From Malaya genurostris (Eukaryota; Arthropoda; Insecta; Diptera; Culicidae), in the NCBI RefSeq assembly GCF_030247185.1, contig NC_080572.1, positions 246,852,570 through 246,916,569 on the forward strand: DNA of 64,000 nt. Direction: 5' to 3'. Positions 34,663 to 47,520 of this stretch are shown here, in pieces. Both the position numbers and the translations under genes were made by a program. The notes below the pieces were generated by a model, which was not told where the DNA came from, searched no databases, and saw nothing but the letters and a program-made list of their open reading frames with translations. Positions within the stretch are counted from its first letter, which is position 1. Each line of letters begins with the position of its first letter.

Positions 34663-35070
34663 GTGGAACACATTTTGTTTTCTATATAGGGGTGCAAATC
34701 AGAAACTCAAGAAAAAATGCAAGTAGAAATGTGGTCAGGTTTTGAACACTTACAGCTCAGTCTATTTTGTATCAATTATTAATATTATTTCATCATTTGA
34801 TAGGAAATATTTCTAAGTTTCGTTTTGAATGTATCAAGCCACGTATTTTCAATTATAAATGATTAGATTTTTAGATAAATGAATGATTTTGATTAGTAGC
34901 GAGCAGGGTCCTATTTGACTGCTAAAAATTTTTGGCATACCGGATTTCCCTTCCATAGACGACGGTTTTGAAGGAGTAAGCAATGTATCAAAGGGAGAGC
35001 ATCGCTCTGATTGGTCAATCGATGCAAAAGTGAAGCTGTTGGAAGAACGCGAATCTATAAATAGAAGCGA
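34663..35070 (+). repeat. Second copy of the promoter-like repeat
   Basis: From GTGGAACACATTTTGTTTTC to CTATAAATAGAAGC it parallels 5601-5990, including the inverted CCAAT (near 35009) and the TATA box (35055-35064) at the same 48-bp spacing. Beyond the TATA box the two copies differ, and no initiator is seen here. A related scrap (CCCCTATATAGAAAACAAA) lies reversed near 60648-60666. Confidence 0.65.
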
Positions 35071-35184
35071 ACTTTTTGATTGTAGATCATTAGAAATTTT
35101 GGTGGCCTCGTTCCACATCAATGGCTCGAACAACCCCATGGGGCTGATCATTGTAGTATATTCCCACTGTGCGACGGTTTGCAT

Positions 35185-35392
35185 TTGTTTTTGATGTAAA
35201 TACGTCTTACTTTACTATGGGGCGCCTTTCCAAAATTTACTCTGCACAAGAATGGGTAGAACTTGAACGTAAATATCTTTTGTTATACTTAACGCAGCAA
35301 CGTCATTTTTTCCTCATACCATCGGAAATATGATCAGCAATTTATGATGAATTTTCCAGTAGTGTGAGATAAACACAATTAACTCAAAACTC
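35185..35392 (+). repeat. Dispersed repeat, longest copy of four
   Basis: Begins near GATGTAAATACGTCTTACTT, continues with GGGGCGCC-TTCCAAAATT, and ends with GATCAGCAATTTATGATG and AGTGTGAGATAAACA. Shorter relatives lie at 1886, 4192 and 12050. It is non-coding. Its class is unknown to me. Confidence 0.6.
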
Positions 35393-35398
35393 AATTTT

Positions 35399-35508
35399 GC
35401 CTTTCTCATAAAGAAAGGTTATGCAATCACTTGAAAAACCGACTAGTGAAAATTGGCCCGGAGGGCCAAGTGTCATATACCATTCGACTCAGTTCATCGA
35501 GCTGAGCA

Positions 35509-35553
<45 letters not shown>

Positions 35554-36055
35554 AAATAATCTCACTAGATTTTCTCGGAGATGGCTGAACCGATTTTGAC
35601 AAACTTAGATTCAAATAAAAGGTCTCGTGGTCCCATACGGAATTCCTAAATTTCATCCGGATCCGACTTCCGGTTCCGGAGTTATAGGGTAAAGTGTGTT
35701 CAATATTATACACCGTCACCTAAAATATTTTCGGATGCAACAAACATTTAAATCGTAATTTAGAGTGCGTAATAGTAGAGTTTGTGTGCCATGTTAATTG
35801 GTGGCCATACGAGCCGACTTTGATTATACCGGTTATCCGGTTCCAATCCGGAAGTGCATATAATAGTGAACCGTCTTCGTTTCGTTTTCTTTTTCTTAAG
35901 GATGACTTACGCAATCAGAGCACTGTTTTATTCTGTATGTTATGCTCAATCTCTTGGTTTCTTTCAAAAATCGAAGAGAAAATTTTTGAATAGAATACCA
36001 CAATATTATACATGAGAAAGGCATCATTACACCACTAGGTGGATTGAAACAGGTT
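35399..36055 (+). repeat. GT-microsatellite element, apparently complete
   Basis: The 5' end is a hairpin (CCTTTCTCATAAAGAAAGG). Next come GGCCCGGAGGGCC, CGACTCAGTTCATCGAGCTG, a GT tract (35513-35553) and a body with GACTTCCGGTTCCGGAG. It ends ATGAGAAAGGCATCATTACACCACTAGGTGGATT. The same ends occur reversed at 38684 and 63648. It has no coding capacity. The open frames at 35720-36099 are shadows. Confidence 0.75.
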
Positions 36056-36185
36056 TTTCTAAAATGTTTTGTATAAACGAGTAAGAAAAAAAAACTCATG
36101 ACGCCTGTATTTGCCGTTTTCTGTCATAATTTTGAGCGTCTATAACTCAGAAATTTGTTAATGAATTTATATAATTTAACTACCA

Positions 36186-36340
36186 GGGGGACGGGTATAG
36201 AGTGATGGGTAAGTCGATGCCTTTCACGCCGCCCGCCTGGGTTTGATTCCCAACCCCGCACATAGGGTCAGAAAGTTTTTCTGGCCCGAGGAGGCGAATG
36301 ACATTAATGTTAAAGCCTCTATAATTGAAACAAAAAAAAA
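36186..36340 (+). mobile_element. tRNA-derived SINE (Feilai-like) with 10-bp target duplication
   Basis: The 155-bp body begins GGGGGACGGGTATAGAGTGA (A-box-like) and carries the B box GGTTTGATTCC at 36240-36250, one base off consensus. It continues CCCGCACATAGGGTCAGAAA and ends in a short A-rich tail. The direct repeat TTAACTACCA flanks it at 36176-36185 and 36341-36350. The head-to-tail layout is that of mosquito tRNA-derived SINEs such as Feilai. It depends on a LINE's machinery for movement. Confidence 0.9.
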
Positions 36341-36392
36341 TTAACTACCATTTGATTCGAAAACATTGAACAACACATATTGCAACGTTTTT

Positions 36393-38255
36393 ACCTTTTT
36401 TTATATATATAAAAAATAGGTATAGAATTCGCTCAAACTTTCGAAAAATTTTCCGAGGCCCGGAGGGCCGAATGTCATATACCAATCGATTCAGCTCGAC
36501 GAACTGAGCAAATGTCTGTGTGTGTGTGTGTGTATGTGTGTGTGTCTGTATGTGTGTTGTCAACTAAGAGGTCGAGATCTCAGAGATGGCTGGACCGATT
36601 TTGATCAAACTAGTCGCGAATGAAAGGTCTCCCCGTCACCCAAAACGCTATTGAATGGTTTTGAGATCGGATGTTTACTTTTTGAGTTATACGAAGTTTT
36701 ATGTCAAAATTTTCAGTTTTTTGACAGTATCTGTCACATTTGACCTTGAAAACAGAATATGTTTCCAGACTTAGATTTCGCTCGGTAATACCTATCCAAC
36801 AAGCCATAGATTGTTAAAATCCGTCCATTTTTAACGGAGATATCGATATTTTTGTGTAAGCCTTATTCCAGTAGAAGGAATTTTGAGCGCTGTATGAAAA
36901 AGCAATGCTTGGGAGCAACATGAAACACGATTTTTTATACTGTTACATATAATTGTTTCTAAGTACCAAAAAGACTGTGTACAGCATCCTTTTTTATGAC
37001 AATTTGCCTCGAACCAATTTTAGCACGGTTCATTTTTGGCAACATAATCTTTCGAATATGGCATATGTTAACCAGATGATACCAACATTATCGAGTTGGA
37101 AGTAATTCCATAATTATATTGATTTAAACTATTTACAGCAATAAATGCTGGAAGAACATGACTTCCATATACCATACGACTCAGTTCGTCGAGATCAGCA
37201 AATGCGTGTGTGACAAATAATTTCACTCAATTTTCTCGGAGATGGTTAAACCGTTTTCTACAAACTCAGATTCATATGAAAAGTCGTATACTCCCAAACA
37301 AGGTTCCTGAATTACGTTTGGATCCGACTTCTGATTGCGGAACCACAGGATGATATGTGAAACGAAATTAAAACAATGCAATTAATTTTTCTCGTAGATG
37401 GCTGAACCGATCTAAGATTCAAATGAAATCTAAGAATCATGTATGATTCAAATGAGAGGTCTTAAAATCCTATAAAACCTCTTTCTTTTTAGTCAGATCC
37501 GACTTCTGGTTTAGAAAATGCAGGGTGATTAGTATAAAAATGTCCATTTCACATAAATTAATCAGATTTATCGGGTTTGCAGATTTGGATAGTCGATTAC
37601 CAAATAAATTTATTTCAGTTTGAGCGGTATTCGTTTTTGGATTCGGAATGTACCTCCAAATTTTAATTCGCACTACAATTTCTCAAAGATGTCTACACAC
37701 TGCTCAGGTGAATTTAACTGATTTCGGCTACACCGATTTTATAATTCCGGTTCCAGTATCGAATCGATTCTCAAAGCTCAATCATTTTCTCAAAAAAGAC
37801 CAAATCGAACTTCAAAAACAAATATTACAGGACTTAAGGTCCCATACAAAATTGGTGAATTTTATCCGATTCTGGAATTACAGATGATGAGTTTATAAAT
37901 TTCATGTAAATTGTTTGGCGTATTAATTTATGGTCAATCGAATCATTTTGGGTTATGCTAGTTCCTGAATACCGGCTCTGGAAGTACCATAAATAATGAC
38001 GAAAAACTCTAAATTTTACTTACTTCGACATGGAATGTTCAATCGATTGTCACACGTTAGGATTGAAATTTGATACGATTTGCAGTTTCGAAATTACAGG
38101 GTAATGAGTGATTAAAATCTCAATTTGCCGTTTAAAACGACGATAATTAAAATAATGTCATGAGAACTAAAACACCTAAGAATATCCATGCAAAAACACA
38201 TGCGTATTGATAAAAAAAGGTATCATCTCACTGCTAGGTGGATTAATCACGTTTT
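36393..38255 (+). repeat. Family L repeat, long copy
   Basis: Same block order as 20018-21831: hairpin, GGCCCGGAGGGCCG, GT tract (about 36515-36548), the AAAGGTCTCCCCGTCACCC block, then a body ending CATCTCACTGCTAGGTGGATTA. The first about 460 bp are almost identical to the copy at 20018, pointing to recent amplification. No gene is encoded. Confidence 0.8.
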
Positions 38256-38471
38256 TTAGTATATTAATAGCACACCATTGAAAAATTTGTTTGGATGGAC
38301 TCATATTGACTTAATCGCACTTCATATATGAACGATTTCAGACGTCGTAAATATCGAAAAATTCTCTTCCGGCTTTCATAAAAAACATGTGTATCTCGAA
38401 CACTAATCATTTTATTATTACTTAAAATTTTACATGGATATCAAAAAACGGTGCTGCTAAACAAAAAAAAC

Positions 38472-38632
38472 CTTATTATTTTTACGTTTCGTCTTTGACT
38501 CATCAGTGCAGAGCAGTTCAAATTGAACTGCTTACTGCTAAACTCGGCAGTTCAATTTGAACCGCTAAGCAGACGTAAAGTTTCTGCTACTTACAGAACA
38601 CTTTCTGTTTTGCAACGTAAAAATAATAAAAA
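38472..38632. mobile_element. Short palindromic MITE
   Basis: The ends TTATTATTTTTACGTTTCGTC and AACGTAAAAATAATAA are inverted relatives. Inside, AGTTCAAATTGAACTG and CAGTTCAATTTGAACCG form further palindromes. Related scraps lie near 5450 and 24380. No gene. Confidence 0.6.
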
Positions 38633-38683
38633 CGGTTATGTGCCCTAGCACAAAATTTGGCTAACCTCTAAATGAAAAAAAAA

Positions 38684-39675
<992 letters not shown>

Positions 39676-39689
39676 AACTAAAGAAATGT

Positions 39690-39910
39690 TCATAAGAAGA
39701 GTGCGAGTTTGGAGTCTTGGTAGGGTACATACCATAAAGGCACCACCAGGATGCTGTTCACAGCTGACCATTTCACAGCCCTTTTCCGTAATGGTAATAT
39801 ACCAAATCTTGCCAAATTAGAACGGAACAATTATGATGCTTGTGTAGAAGAAACAGACGTTTTCCCAGGCACGCCTGTAAATAAAACTGCTCGTCGATGA
39901 TCGCCGATAA
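39690..39910 (-). pseudogene. DD37E transposase scrap
   Basis: The minus-strand reading contains AIIDEQFYLQACLGKRLFLL, HKHHNC and WQDLVYYHYGKG, matching the block pattern INSEIYIKECLQKRLLP, then WPDLASCHYGK. Only about 70 residues around the second Asp remain. The downstream side ends at the GT-type element, suggesting that element cut it. The open frame extends to 40108 without similarity. Confidence 0.65.
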
Positions 39911-40109
39911 CAAGTACGGGTGGGTAATGTCAGAGATATAACTAGATGACGTGAATACGAATAAAACTGACGTCTTTATACTTCCGAATATCAAATAGTT
40001 GATCGATTGTGTGAGATGTGCAAGCTTTCCCCTTTTCACTTCTAGAATTTGAAACGATACACCTAAACTAAAGTACTGATTAGTTACATTAAACATTCCG
40101 ACATACAAT

Positions 40110-42750
40110 TATATATTATAAAATAACCAGTATAGTTCTTTATGATAAAATAATAGTGGTTCTAAAAAAACCGTTTTTGGAAGGCGTTCGTGATGGAGAG
40201 TGACGAGTTGAGTTCGAATCTATTTTAAGTCGGTGCTATGCAATTGATATAGCAAATCAGCAATAAATTCTACTACAAACTACAACTGGTTAAAAAAAGG
40301 TTCAATTTTGATGTCGAATATTTCATTTTGGATTTGAATATTACAGTGGAAGAAACTTTCAAAGGCCAGAACGGGATTAATTTCTGGCATTCAGAAGGAC
40401 CGACTTGTGTAACTCTCTAAGATATCAAACACTGTTGCGAATTTTGCACTGCAAAAATTGCACAAAGAAAATCAAATTATTTCTGATTTGCACTACACTG
40501 ATGGCTTTAATAACCGATTTGCAAAGAAGCAATCTTTATAGTTCTTTAGATAAAACCTGGAGCCATTAGAAGGACTGATTTTGCATAATGTTCCCCATTG
40601 TTATCCATCGACCAGCAGCAGGATAAAGCAATCGAGCTTCTTTGAAGGGAAAATGGCTCTGCGACCTGAGCGTTTGAGGTTTTGTACCCCGCAAAGGTCT
40701 GCGCTCATTACTGACGATCGAAGTCCAAATGAAAGCGTTTCACTGGTGGGAGAACTTTACCTCGCCATCCAATTCCGTCTGAAGCACTAGAAGAAATGAA
40801 CGATTTTCAATCAGAGTTTACCTTTTGTACTCGTCCAGTAGATAATCGGAACTGATAAAAAAGGCAAGCAAGCGTGATGAATTTTCCTCATTTTTTCCAA
40901 AAGTTTCAGAAAACGTTGTTTTTCAATTATTTATGGTTATCTAACACTGTTGAAAATTTAATCACGAATTCCTAAGCTCCGCTTGAAACACCATTTCGAT
41001 ATTATTGCGTTCTCCGGCTTCCGGTTCCAATCTCGCTCGTAATCGACAAACGTTATCGGAATTCGCTTACTCTATTGTCCTGACCACATAGACAATTTCA
41101 TTAACTTGACGTGCAAGCAGTTCGGTTTTTCACGATGCATGAGCAAAATTGTTACGCGTTGTTCCTATGACTTCGATGCTATTTTTACCACTGAAAAGTA
41201 AATACCAAAATCAAACAGTAGTCATCCCGATCAGATGGTCGAAACAAGTTTATAACAAATTGGGATATTTATTTCACATAACAAAATTGGTTTTATATTT
41301 GGCTGGTTAGCTGTTAAAATAACAAAAATTATATCTAAAATTGGCTTAGATGACAATTAAATTGTAGCAAAACTTAATATGATAATATCAATATTATATC
41401 CAAATTTGTTATGAATCCTGAAGTTTTTCAATTATTATTACCAATTTTATGGTGCGTAAGATTTCACCGTGCAATTCTAAAAATAGATTTTTATGTGCCA
41501 TACAATTGCATACCTTTAGGCGATTTTGCTTGAAATAAAAAAAAAACATCCGGCAATCGGAACCAAATTTCAACCGCGAAGATTGGCGAAGACACACACT
41601 TCGAATACACGAGACTGTGAAGGTTACTTATGAGTGGATGGAAAACTCACCAATACATGATAAGCGGTGTTTAATAATAAAGCTGAATGTTTTCCATCGA
41701 CGCACACTTCTTGCGTCGCTTCTTTTTAATCAGTGAGTGATCATGTAAGCCAGTTTTTGCATGGGGTATGTAAACCTGAAATGTTTAAATGGATATACGC
41801 TACAGATTGAAAGTTGGTTTGTCTTTTTTAAACTGTGTATTCCTGTAAATAATGGCATACGTGATAAAGCATGATCGCAGATTGCCTAAAATAGCTACTT
41901 TGTCTAAATTGAGTGCTGAATATTTCTTACAAGCTATTCCTGGAACTTAGAATTCATTCTAATTTTTGTTCTTCTTTGTACTCGTAGCAGTGAAAGTAAT
42001 TATACAGACCTTTACGATAATGATGACATTCACTCTACTAAATATAAAAGTGGCAGTTCAAAACTGGGGAAGGATCTTTTAGCGACGGAAGAGATTAAAT
42101 GAAATGTAATTGCCATTGTTTCTTACAGGGTAGATTACATGCCACTGATACCACTAGTCAAATATGTTCGTGGAAATTTTATCAATTCGCTAAATTTTCT
42201 AAATACAATTGTTGTGCGTGTTATATAGATGTGAAACGGGATGTACATAGGTTTGATGTTTGCCTATGTATAAAAATATATTTTATATGGTTTAGTGAAA
42301 ATTTTATATGGCTTTAAATCAGTTGAAACAAACGGAAATTATTTTGAATACAATACACACTAGATTCATATGGGATTAGTTTGATTATTTTGTTTTAGAT
42401 TAGCACTACATTTTTTATACAAAAAAGCACGAAAACCAACAATATTCGATACATAAATCGAGTGAACGAGACAAGAATGTGCACATAGCTTTTACGTAGT
42501 TAACTAAATCGACATATACGAAATATGAACTGTTTCATAGACCATGATTAGCAGCTACTGGATGTTATACAGTTTCGATTTCCGGTTACGGAATAACGGA
42601 TTTGTGAAATCTGTAAAAATAGCCACCAACCAAAAGTTCGCAAGTTTCCAGGTTATTTTCAAATTCGAGGCTTGTGATGAGTGATGACTACAAAATTGGC
42701 CTACAGTGACGAACGTGAAATTTGCAATATTGGTCTTATTGTTTTCGATT
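40110..42750. other. No gene recognised; left end of a possible long-TIR unit
   Basis: 41217-41340 is the inverted relative of about 45295-45395 (CATCCCGATCAGATG against the reverse of CATTTGATCGGGATG; CATAACAAAATT and GTTAAAATAA also shared). The open frames at 40581-40790 and 42099-42317 have no domain I recognise. Confidence 0.4.
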
Positions 42751-43697
42751 ACACCCAAACCTCCGTTTACGTAAACTTCATTTACATCACCTCTTTTTAC
42801 GTAACTCTTTTTACGTAGTAAATCCCAAATAACGTTAACTTTTTTTACGAAGCATATTCCGAATAACGTATACTTTTTTTACGAACCTACTTCGTAAAAA
42901 GAGGTTTTTGCATACAAGGAAAAGGATTTCCTGCTCATTTATATTCCACGGAAACTACTACAATATAAGTATTTTTGGAAAGGGTTTGACGAGTAGATGT
43001 CTGAAAACGATGTAAGAACTGGTTCTGAAATCCTAGATGACGACTTCCGGTTCACTGATATTTCATGAAACCCCTTACAATATGGCTGTTTTTGGAACAG
43101 ATTTGATGAGAAGATGTCCTCAAATGAGGTTTAAAAAGGTTCTGAAATCTACGATGGCCTCTTTGATATTCATTGAAAACCCTTACAGTATGGGTAATAT
43201 CGGAACGCATTGGATATGTACATGTCGAGAAAGGATGTTTAAAATGGTTCTAAATTCCAAGATGGTGACTTCCGGTTTATTGATATCTTTTAAAAACCGT
43301 AACAATTTTGATATTTTCATATCGGATGTTATGATTAGATGTAGGAAAATTTCGATGAAGTGGTAAGAGTTAGTTAAACAACCTGACATAGGCAAAAAGT
43401 TGACATCTTCTCATAAATTCTGTTCCAAAAACACCCATATTGTAAGGGTTTTCTATGACATTTCAATGAATCGGAAGTCGCCATCTTGAATTTTGAAACT
43501 ATTTAGAACATCCTTTTCCTGCAAATACTGATGATTTTCGTTCCAAAATTATTCATTATATTATACATACCCAATAATACATTTCCAAAAGAAAAACTTT
43601 TTTTTTTTCGTTGAAAATTCCAAGTAACGTAAATTTTTTATACGTCATTATTCGATTTACTAACCCCCGATTATAACGTAAATGGAGGTTTGGGTGT
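42751..43697. mobile_element. MITE with internal tandem repeats of about 113 bp
   Basis: The ends ACACCCAAACCTCCGTTTAC and GGAGGTTTGGGTGT are inverted repeats. Inside, the phrase GACTTCCGGTT-TTGATATTTC-TGAAAACCC-TACAATATGG repeats about three times (43040, 43152, 43266). Its inverse follows near 43440-43490. TTTTTACG-AA blocks fill the termini. The 109-residue frame at 43037-43366 simply follows the repeat. No target duplication is evident. Confidence 0.7.
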
Positions 43698-44142
43698 CAA
43701 TGTATGTTGATGACCAAATAAATTTGCTTCGTTCTATCCGATCCCGGGTTCCGAAAATTGTAGAAAGACTACTAATTGCACTATAATAATGCAATAAAAT
43801 GACAAAACGAACGACACATATAAACTCATTACTAAAATATGTTGCTTTTATATTAAAGATAGATGAACATTTTTTAAGTGAGTGCGCTTGTTAAATGTAA
43901 GAATTATTCACGATTATTCTTTAATTCGATAATTCATACGAGGTCTATTCAAAAAGTTCCCGGAATTTTTTAATTGCGCGCGTCTGGAGAGTCCAGTGGT
44001 CAAAATTTTTTTTTATTGTGTTGGTACATATGTCCCTAATGTATGGTGAAATTTTCAGCTGTATTCATTGTTTACATACTGTCTTGTAGCGGCTGGTGTA
44101 GACGTGTTTTTTTGAGCTCGGCGATTATTGTTAGTTTAAACA

Positions 44143-44553
44143 ATGGAAGAATTGAAGAGTCAAAGAATTTGTATTAAATTTTGCGTGAAAAATGAAATAA
44201 AGTGTAACCAAGTGTGCGAAATGTTCCAGAGAGCCTACGGTGAGTCTGCTATGAAAAAAACAAGTGTTTACGAGTGGTATAAGCGTTTCCAAGATGGCCA
44301 CGAAGACGTTGAAGACGACGAACGCTCCGGTCGACCCAGCACGTCAATAATCGATGAAAATGTGGGAAAAGTGGAAAAAATGATTATGGATGATGGCCGA
44401 ATCACTATTAGAGAAGTTGCTGATGAAGTTGGCATATCAGTTGGCTCATGCCATCATATTTTTTCAAATGTTTTGGGCATGAAACGAGTGCCAGCAAAAT
44501 TCGTTCCAAAACTGCTGAATTTTGATCAAAAAAACAAACGCTTTTTTGGCTAA
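44143..44553 (+). CDS. Truncated mariner transposase: intact DNA-binding half, no catalytic core
   Basis: A clean 136-residue frame begins MEELKSQRICIKFCVKNE and contains both helix-turn-helix regions: NQVCEMFQRAYGESAM and VYEWYKRFQDG, then DDERSGRPSTS, then ITIREVADEVGISVGSCHHI. It continues with FVPKLLNFDQKNKR and stops soon after the deletion junction. The TIR-binding domains are whole while both N-proximal catalytic Asp residues are gone. If expressed, such a protein could bind ends without cutting. That role is inference. Confidence 0.7.
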   Translation: MEELKSQRICIKFCVKNEIKCNQVCEMFQRAYGESAMKKTSVYEWYKRFQDGHEDVEDDERSGRPSTSIIDENVGKVEKMIMDDGRITIREVADEVGISVGSCHHIFSNVLGMKRVPAKFVPKLLNFDQKNKRFFG

Positions 44554-44821
44554 AAACAAGACTTTAATCATGCCCCAACCTCCTTATTCACCAGATATCG
44601 CTCCGTGTGATTTTTTCCTGTTCCCAAAGTTGAAGAGACCCATGAAAGGACAGCGTTTTTCATCGATTGAAGAGATAAAGGCAGAATCGCTGAGAGTGCT
44701 ACAGAGCATTACAAAAAGTGACTATCAGGGGTGTTTCGAAGACTGGAAAAAACGCTGGCAAAAGTGTATTATATCTAGGGGGGATTACTTTGAAGGGGAC
44801 CATATAGATGTAGACGAATAA
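44540..44821 (+). pseudogene. Mariner transposase, C-terminal remnant
   Basis: A second frame carries FLAKNKTLIMPQPPYSPDIAPCDFFLF (third Asp), KLKRPMKGQRF, IEEIKAESLRVLQ, CFEDWKKRWQKCI and GDYFEGDHI. It is joined out of frame to the N-terminal half by the central deletion near 44540, so it has no start of its own. Confidence 0.85.
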
Positions 44822-44877
44822 ATAAATATTTTTTTAGAAAAATGAGCATTCCGGGTACTTTTTGAACAGACCTCGTA

Positions 44878-47520
44878 CTTAAATCCTAGGAACCAATGGC
44901 GGAGTGTTGTTCTTCTCGAAATTTATGTAATGTTGCTCAGTTGGCATAAGTGTAGAGTAACTAATTGTATTCCAAATATCTGACCTATATTGGAACAAAT
45001 GTAATTTCAAGAAAATTTTTGTGGAATCAGCTGTTTCCTAGCATAACTTCAGTATTCAGCAATAAGTGTCAATATTTTGAATAATTTTGTCGTATTTTTT
45101 GAAAAAATACGATATGTTTGTTTGCCTCAAGGTGCGTTTTATCCCATCTTTCCATGTTAGATGTCAAGACGATAAACAATAATAAATATTTGACTTTAAT
45201 ACGTATACGTTGAAAGTAATTGTAACAGACTGTGTTATAATATTGATATTGTGCGTTATTATAAACCGACAAATATACTGTCTAGATAACTGAACATATC
45301 ACATTTTGATAAAAATAACAACTGTTAAAATAATTTGGTTATAATTTTGTTATGTGCATTTGATCGGGATGATACTACATAACTGAAGCCAAGGTACAAA
45401 TTCTCCGAGGCGACGATTGCTGAGTTAACCGATGGCCTCTTATATGCAAACCTATGCGAAATAACATTGGGATAAATGGCGTTCGGCGTAACAACAAAGC
45501 GCTTTGCCAGTTGTTGGTAATGGAAAATGATATGTAGGTCAGCAACATTGGTTGCTTCAGTTGTTACTTAGTTTGAGTTGGTCGGACAGCACAGTGCTTG
45601 AGTTCAATAGTTAAAATCTTGACAATAACAGTATATTTGGAACACTCAGAGACAATATCTTGCATAGCTCGAACATGAGTAGATGCGCTTCAATCATTAC
45701 TGATTTCAAACTATTTGAGTATATTAAAGCTCCTCAATGTCATATGTCTGCTGAACGTTAATATTTCCCCTAAGCTGTGCGATAAATTCAATAAAGCACT
45801 TTTGAGCCGAGTTTTCACTTTTAATAAAGCGACCTGAGTGACCTTAGTAATACGACCAAAACAATCAAATATACGTTAAACGAGCCATTTTTCAATTTCA
45901 TTCGGAAGATATATTGCATCAGTAAAGTTATAATGCTCTTTATAGCTCGTAAAACAAATATTGTCTTCTTTACATAGCGTCGGGTGAAATTTGCTAATTG
46001 AAACTGAGCGGAGATAAATTTGCAACTGCGCCATTATTCAACGGTTCAATAAAATAATAACACTTGGTCCCAACTGGCACCAAGCGCTCCGGAAGCCATA
46101 AATTATTAACAGCTCATTAACCATCAAATTCTGCCCGGTAACCACTGCAATGGAAAGCTCGCCTCCCACCCCGCCCCGTGTCTGAATAGTATAACATAAG
46201 CTTTAGGTTCTTCCCAGCTGACATTCCGTGGCAGCTCGGATCCTAGCTTCTGTTCCTTATATAGCCCGCGCGCGTCTGCGGTGAAAGCTATCATGAAGGG
46301 ATTTTAATTAGGACAAGTGTTCGTCTCTTTATGGAGCCCGAAAATGTAGTAAAAAAAAACAATTCCCCACGCCCACACACTACGCAACGCTCATAGGGGA
46401 GAGCTGACATAATGAGTAAACAGGGGAGAACAACTTTTTTTTTTGCTGTTGTCGTTGTTGTTGTTTTTTTATACTAAATATTTTATGGCAGTTTCGTTCC
46501 CCTCCCCGCCATGGCGATGGCCAAAACCGGAACTGCTCTGCGGGCTGGGTGAACTGGAACTGGATCGGGAACTCGAGGGGTTATTATGCGAGGTCGTTGT
46601 TATTGTTAGGGCAGAGGAAGCCACTGTGCGCGACGGTTTCTATCGGCTGCCTGCGAGTGTGTGGTTGTGGTGTTTTCACATGTGTTCCACTTGTTATTGG
46701 CTGTCTAGTGATATTTTTACCGAGCGATGTGATAATCATAAAAATAAGAAAGGCCTGTAGTGGCTTGAACGGGAACAAGTAAAATCAATTTGTCGGTCAA
46801 GTTGGGTTATAAGGATAGAAATATACGACTGACAGCTTTTTTATGTCTTCGATTGGAATCGGAAACATTCGCTGTTGAGTGATCGTTTTCAATTTCTACA
46901 GCTCAGCGGATGCCGTCAGGCTACGCGAGAAAAAAGTTTGTTTCAACCAGTTTCGCGAGTTTGAAGATTAACTCGATCATAACGGTTATTCAATTGAAAA
47001 ATTTAGTCATCGCTGTGCTTTATGGCAGTTCAATGTGTTTTATATTCCGATACTTTTTTAGTCACCGAAAGTTTCAAACATTTTTCAGCGAGGCGGAAAA
47101 CATTTATTGTGCAACCACGAGCACTTGAACAAACGTTCCTTTTTTTCGGTACTGCCACCAATGCCGTCGGGTAAAATTCGAAAACTTTTCACCGCTACAG
47201 AAGAAATAATTCATAGAGTAGTTTTCATCGCTGCGGGAGGATTTTTTTCTCTTCCTTTTCTCATCTACTCGTTTTAAATTTTACTATCCGTGCGAAGCCC
47301 GTTGAAAACTAGTTTCAGAACTGATTCAAATCTAGATGCAAACAAAAAACCGCGCGCCTCCATTGGAGTGCCACGGCAAAGAAGGGTTTAGGATGTTCAA
47401 GCAAACACGAGAATATGAATGAACAATTAAAACTTATAGTTTATTGCGTTCCTTTCATTCCAACGTAAATTTCATATTTAAGGTACGAACACACCTGAGC
47501 ATCGAAAGTTGTATTGTTCA
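44878..47520. other. TE-poor block; no gene recognised
   Basis: 45295-45395 is the right inverted partner of 41217. From 45400 to 47500 I see no transposon. A TATA-like element, CTTATATAGCCCGCGCGCG, lies near 46256-46274. A TTG-rich tract lies near 46440-46470 and G+C-rich DNA at 46490-46680. Overlapping open frames there (46443-46782, both strands) have no recognisable domain and I do not call them. Confidence 0.4.

Larger units (their letters stand above)
32751..34664. mobile_element. Foldback element with a non-LTR fragment in its loop
   Basis: 32770-33265 and 34320-34650 are inverted relatives: both contain GCACGAATCGC, then a block reading CCTGCTC-TTTTACCCCAAATG, then a GTCTGG-GAATCGA-TGG block. 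The left arm holds a further tandem duplication of about 168 bp (CTGGCCGCACGAAACGTT at 33030 and 33198). The left edge CCCAGTGGAAAAA resembles a decayed CACAGTGG end. The right edge is cut by the promoter-like repeat at 34663. The loop is filled by a reverse-transcriptase fragment on the minus strand. Confidence 0.6.
43939..44875 (+). mobile_element. Internally deleted mariner with intact TIRs
   Basis: The left TIR is CGAGGTCTATTCAAAAAGTT. The right end is its near-exact inverse (ACTTTTTGAACAGACCTCG). TA flanks at 43937-43938 and 44876-44877. The length of 937 bp is about 350 bp short of a full element, and the loss is central. Ends and the DNA-binding part of the gene look well preserved, so it is one of the younger insertions here. 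Confidence 0.92.

Noticed and set aside
35158..35180. CCCACTGTGCGACG as a possible Transib right end
   Set aside because: No matching left end with the same 5-bp flank was found; a chance heptamer.
36186..36340. Possible tRNA gene (A and B boxes)
   Set aside because: The target duplication, A-tail and non-tRNA 3' half show a SINE instead.
43037..43366. 109-residue open frame
   Set aside because: It simply reads through the 113-bp tandem units, whose length allows a long frame.
46443..46782. 105- and 77-residue open frames with Leu-rich starts
   Set aside because: Overlapping frames on both strands, no domain, low-complexity TTG tract at the start; no splice or conservation evidence available.
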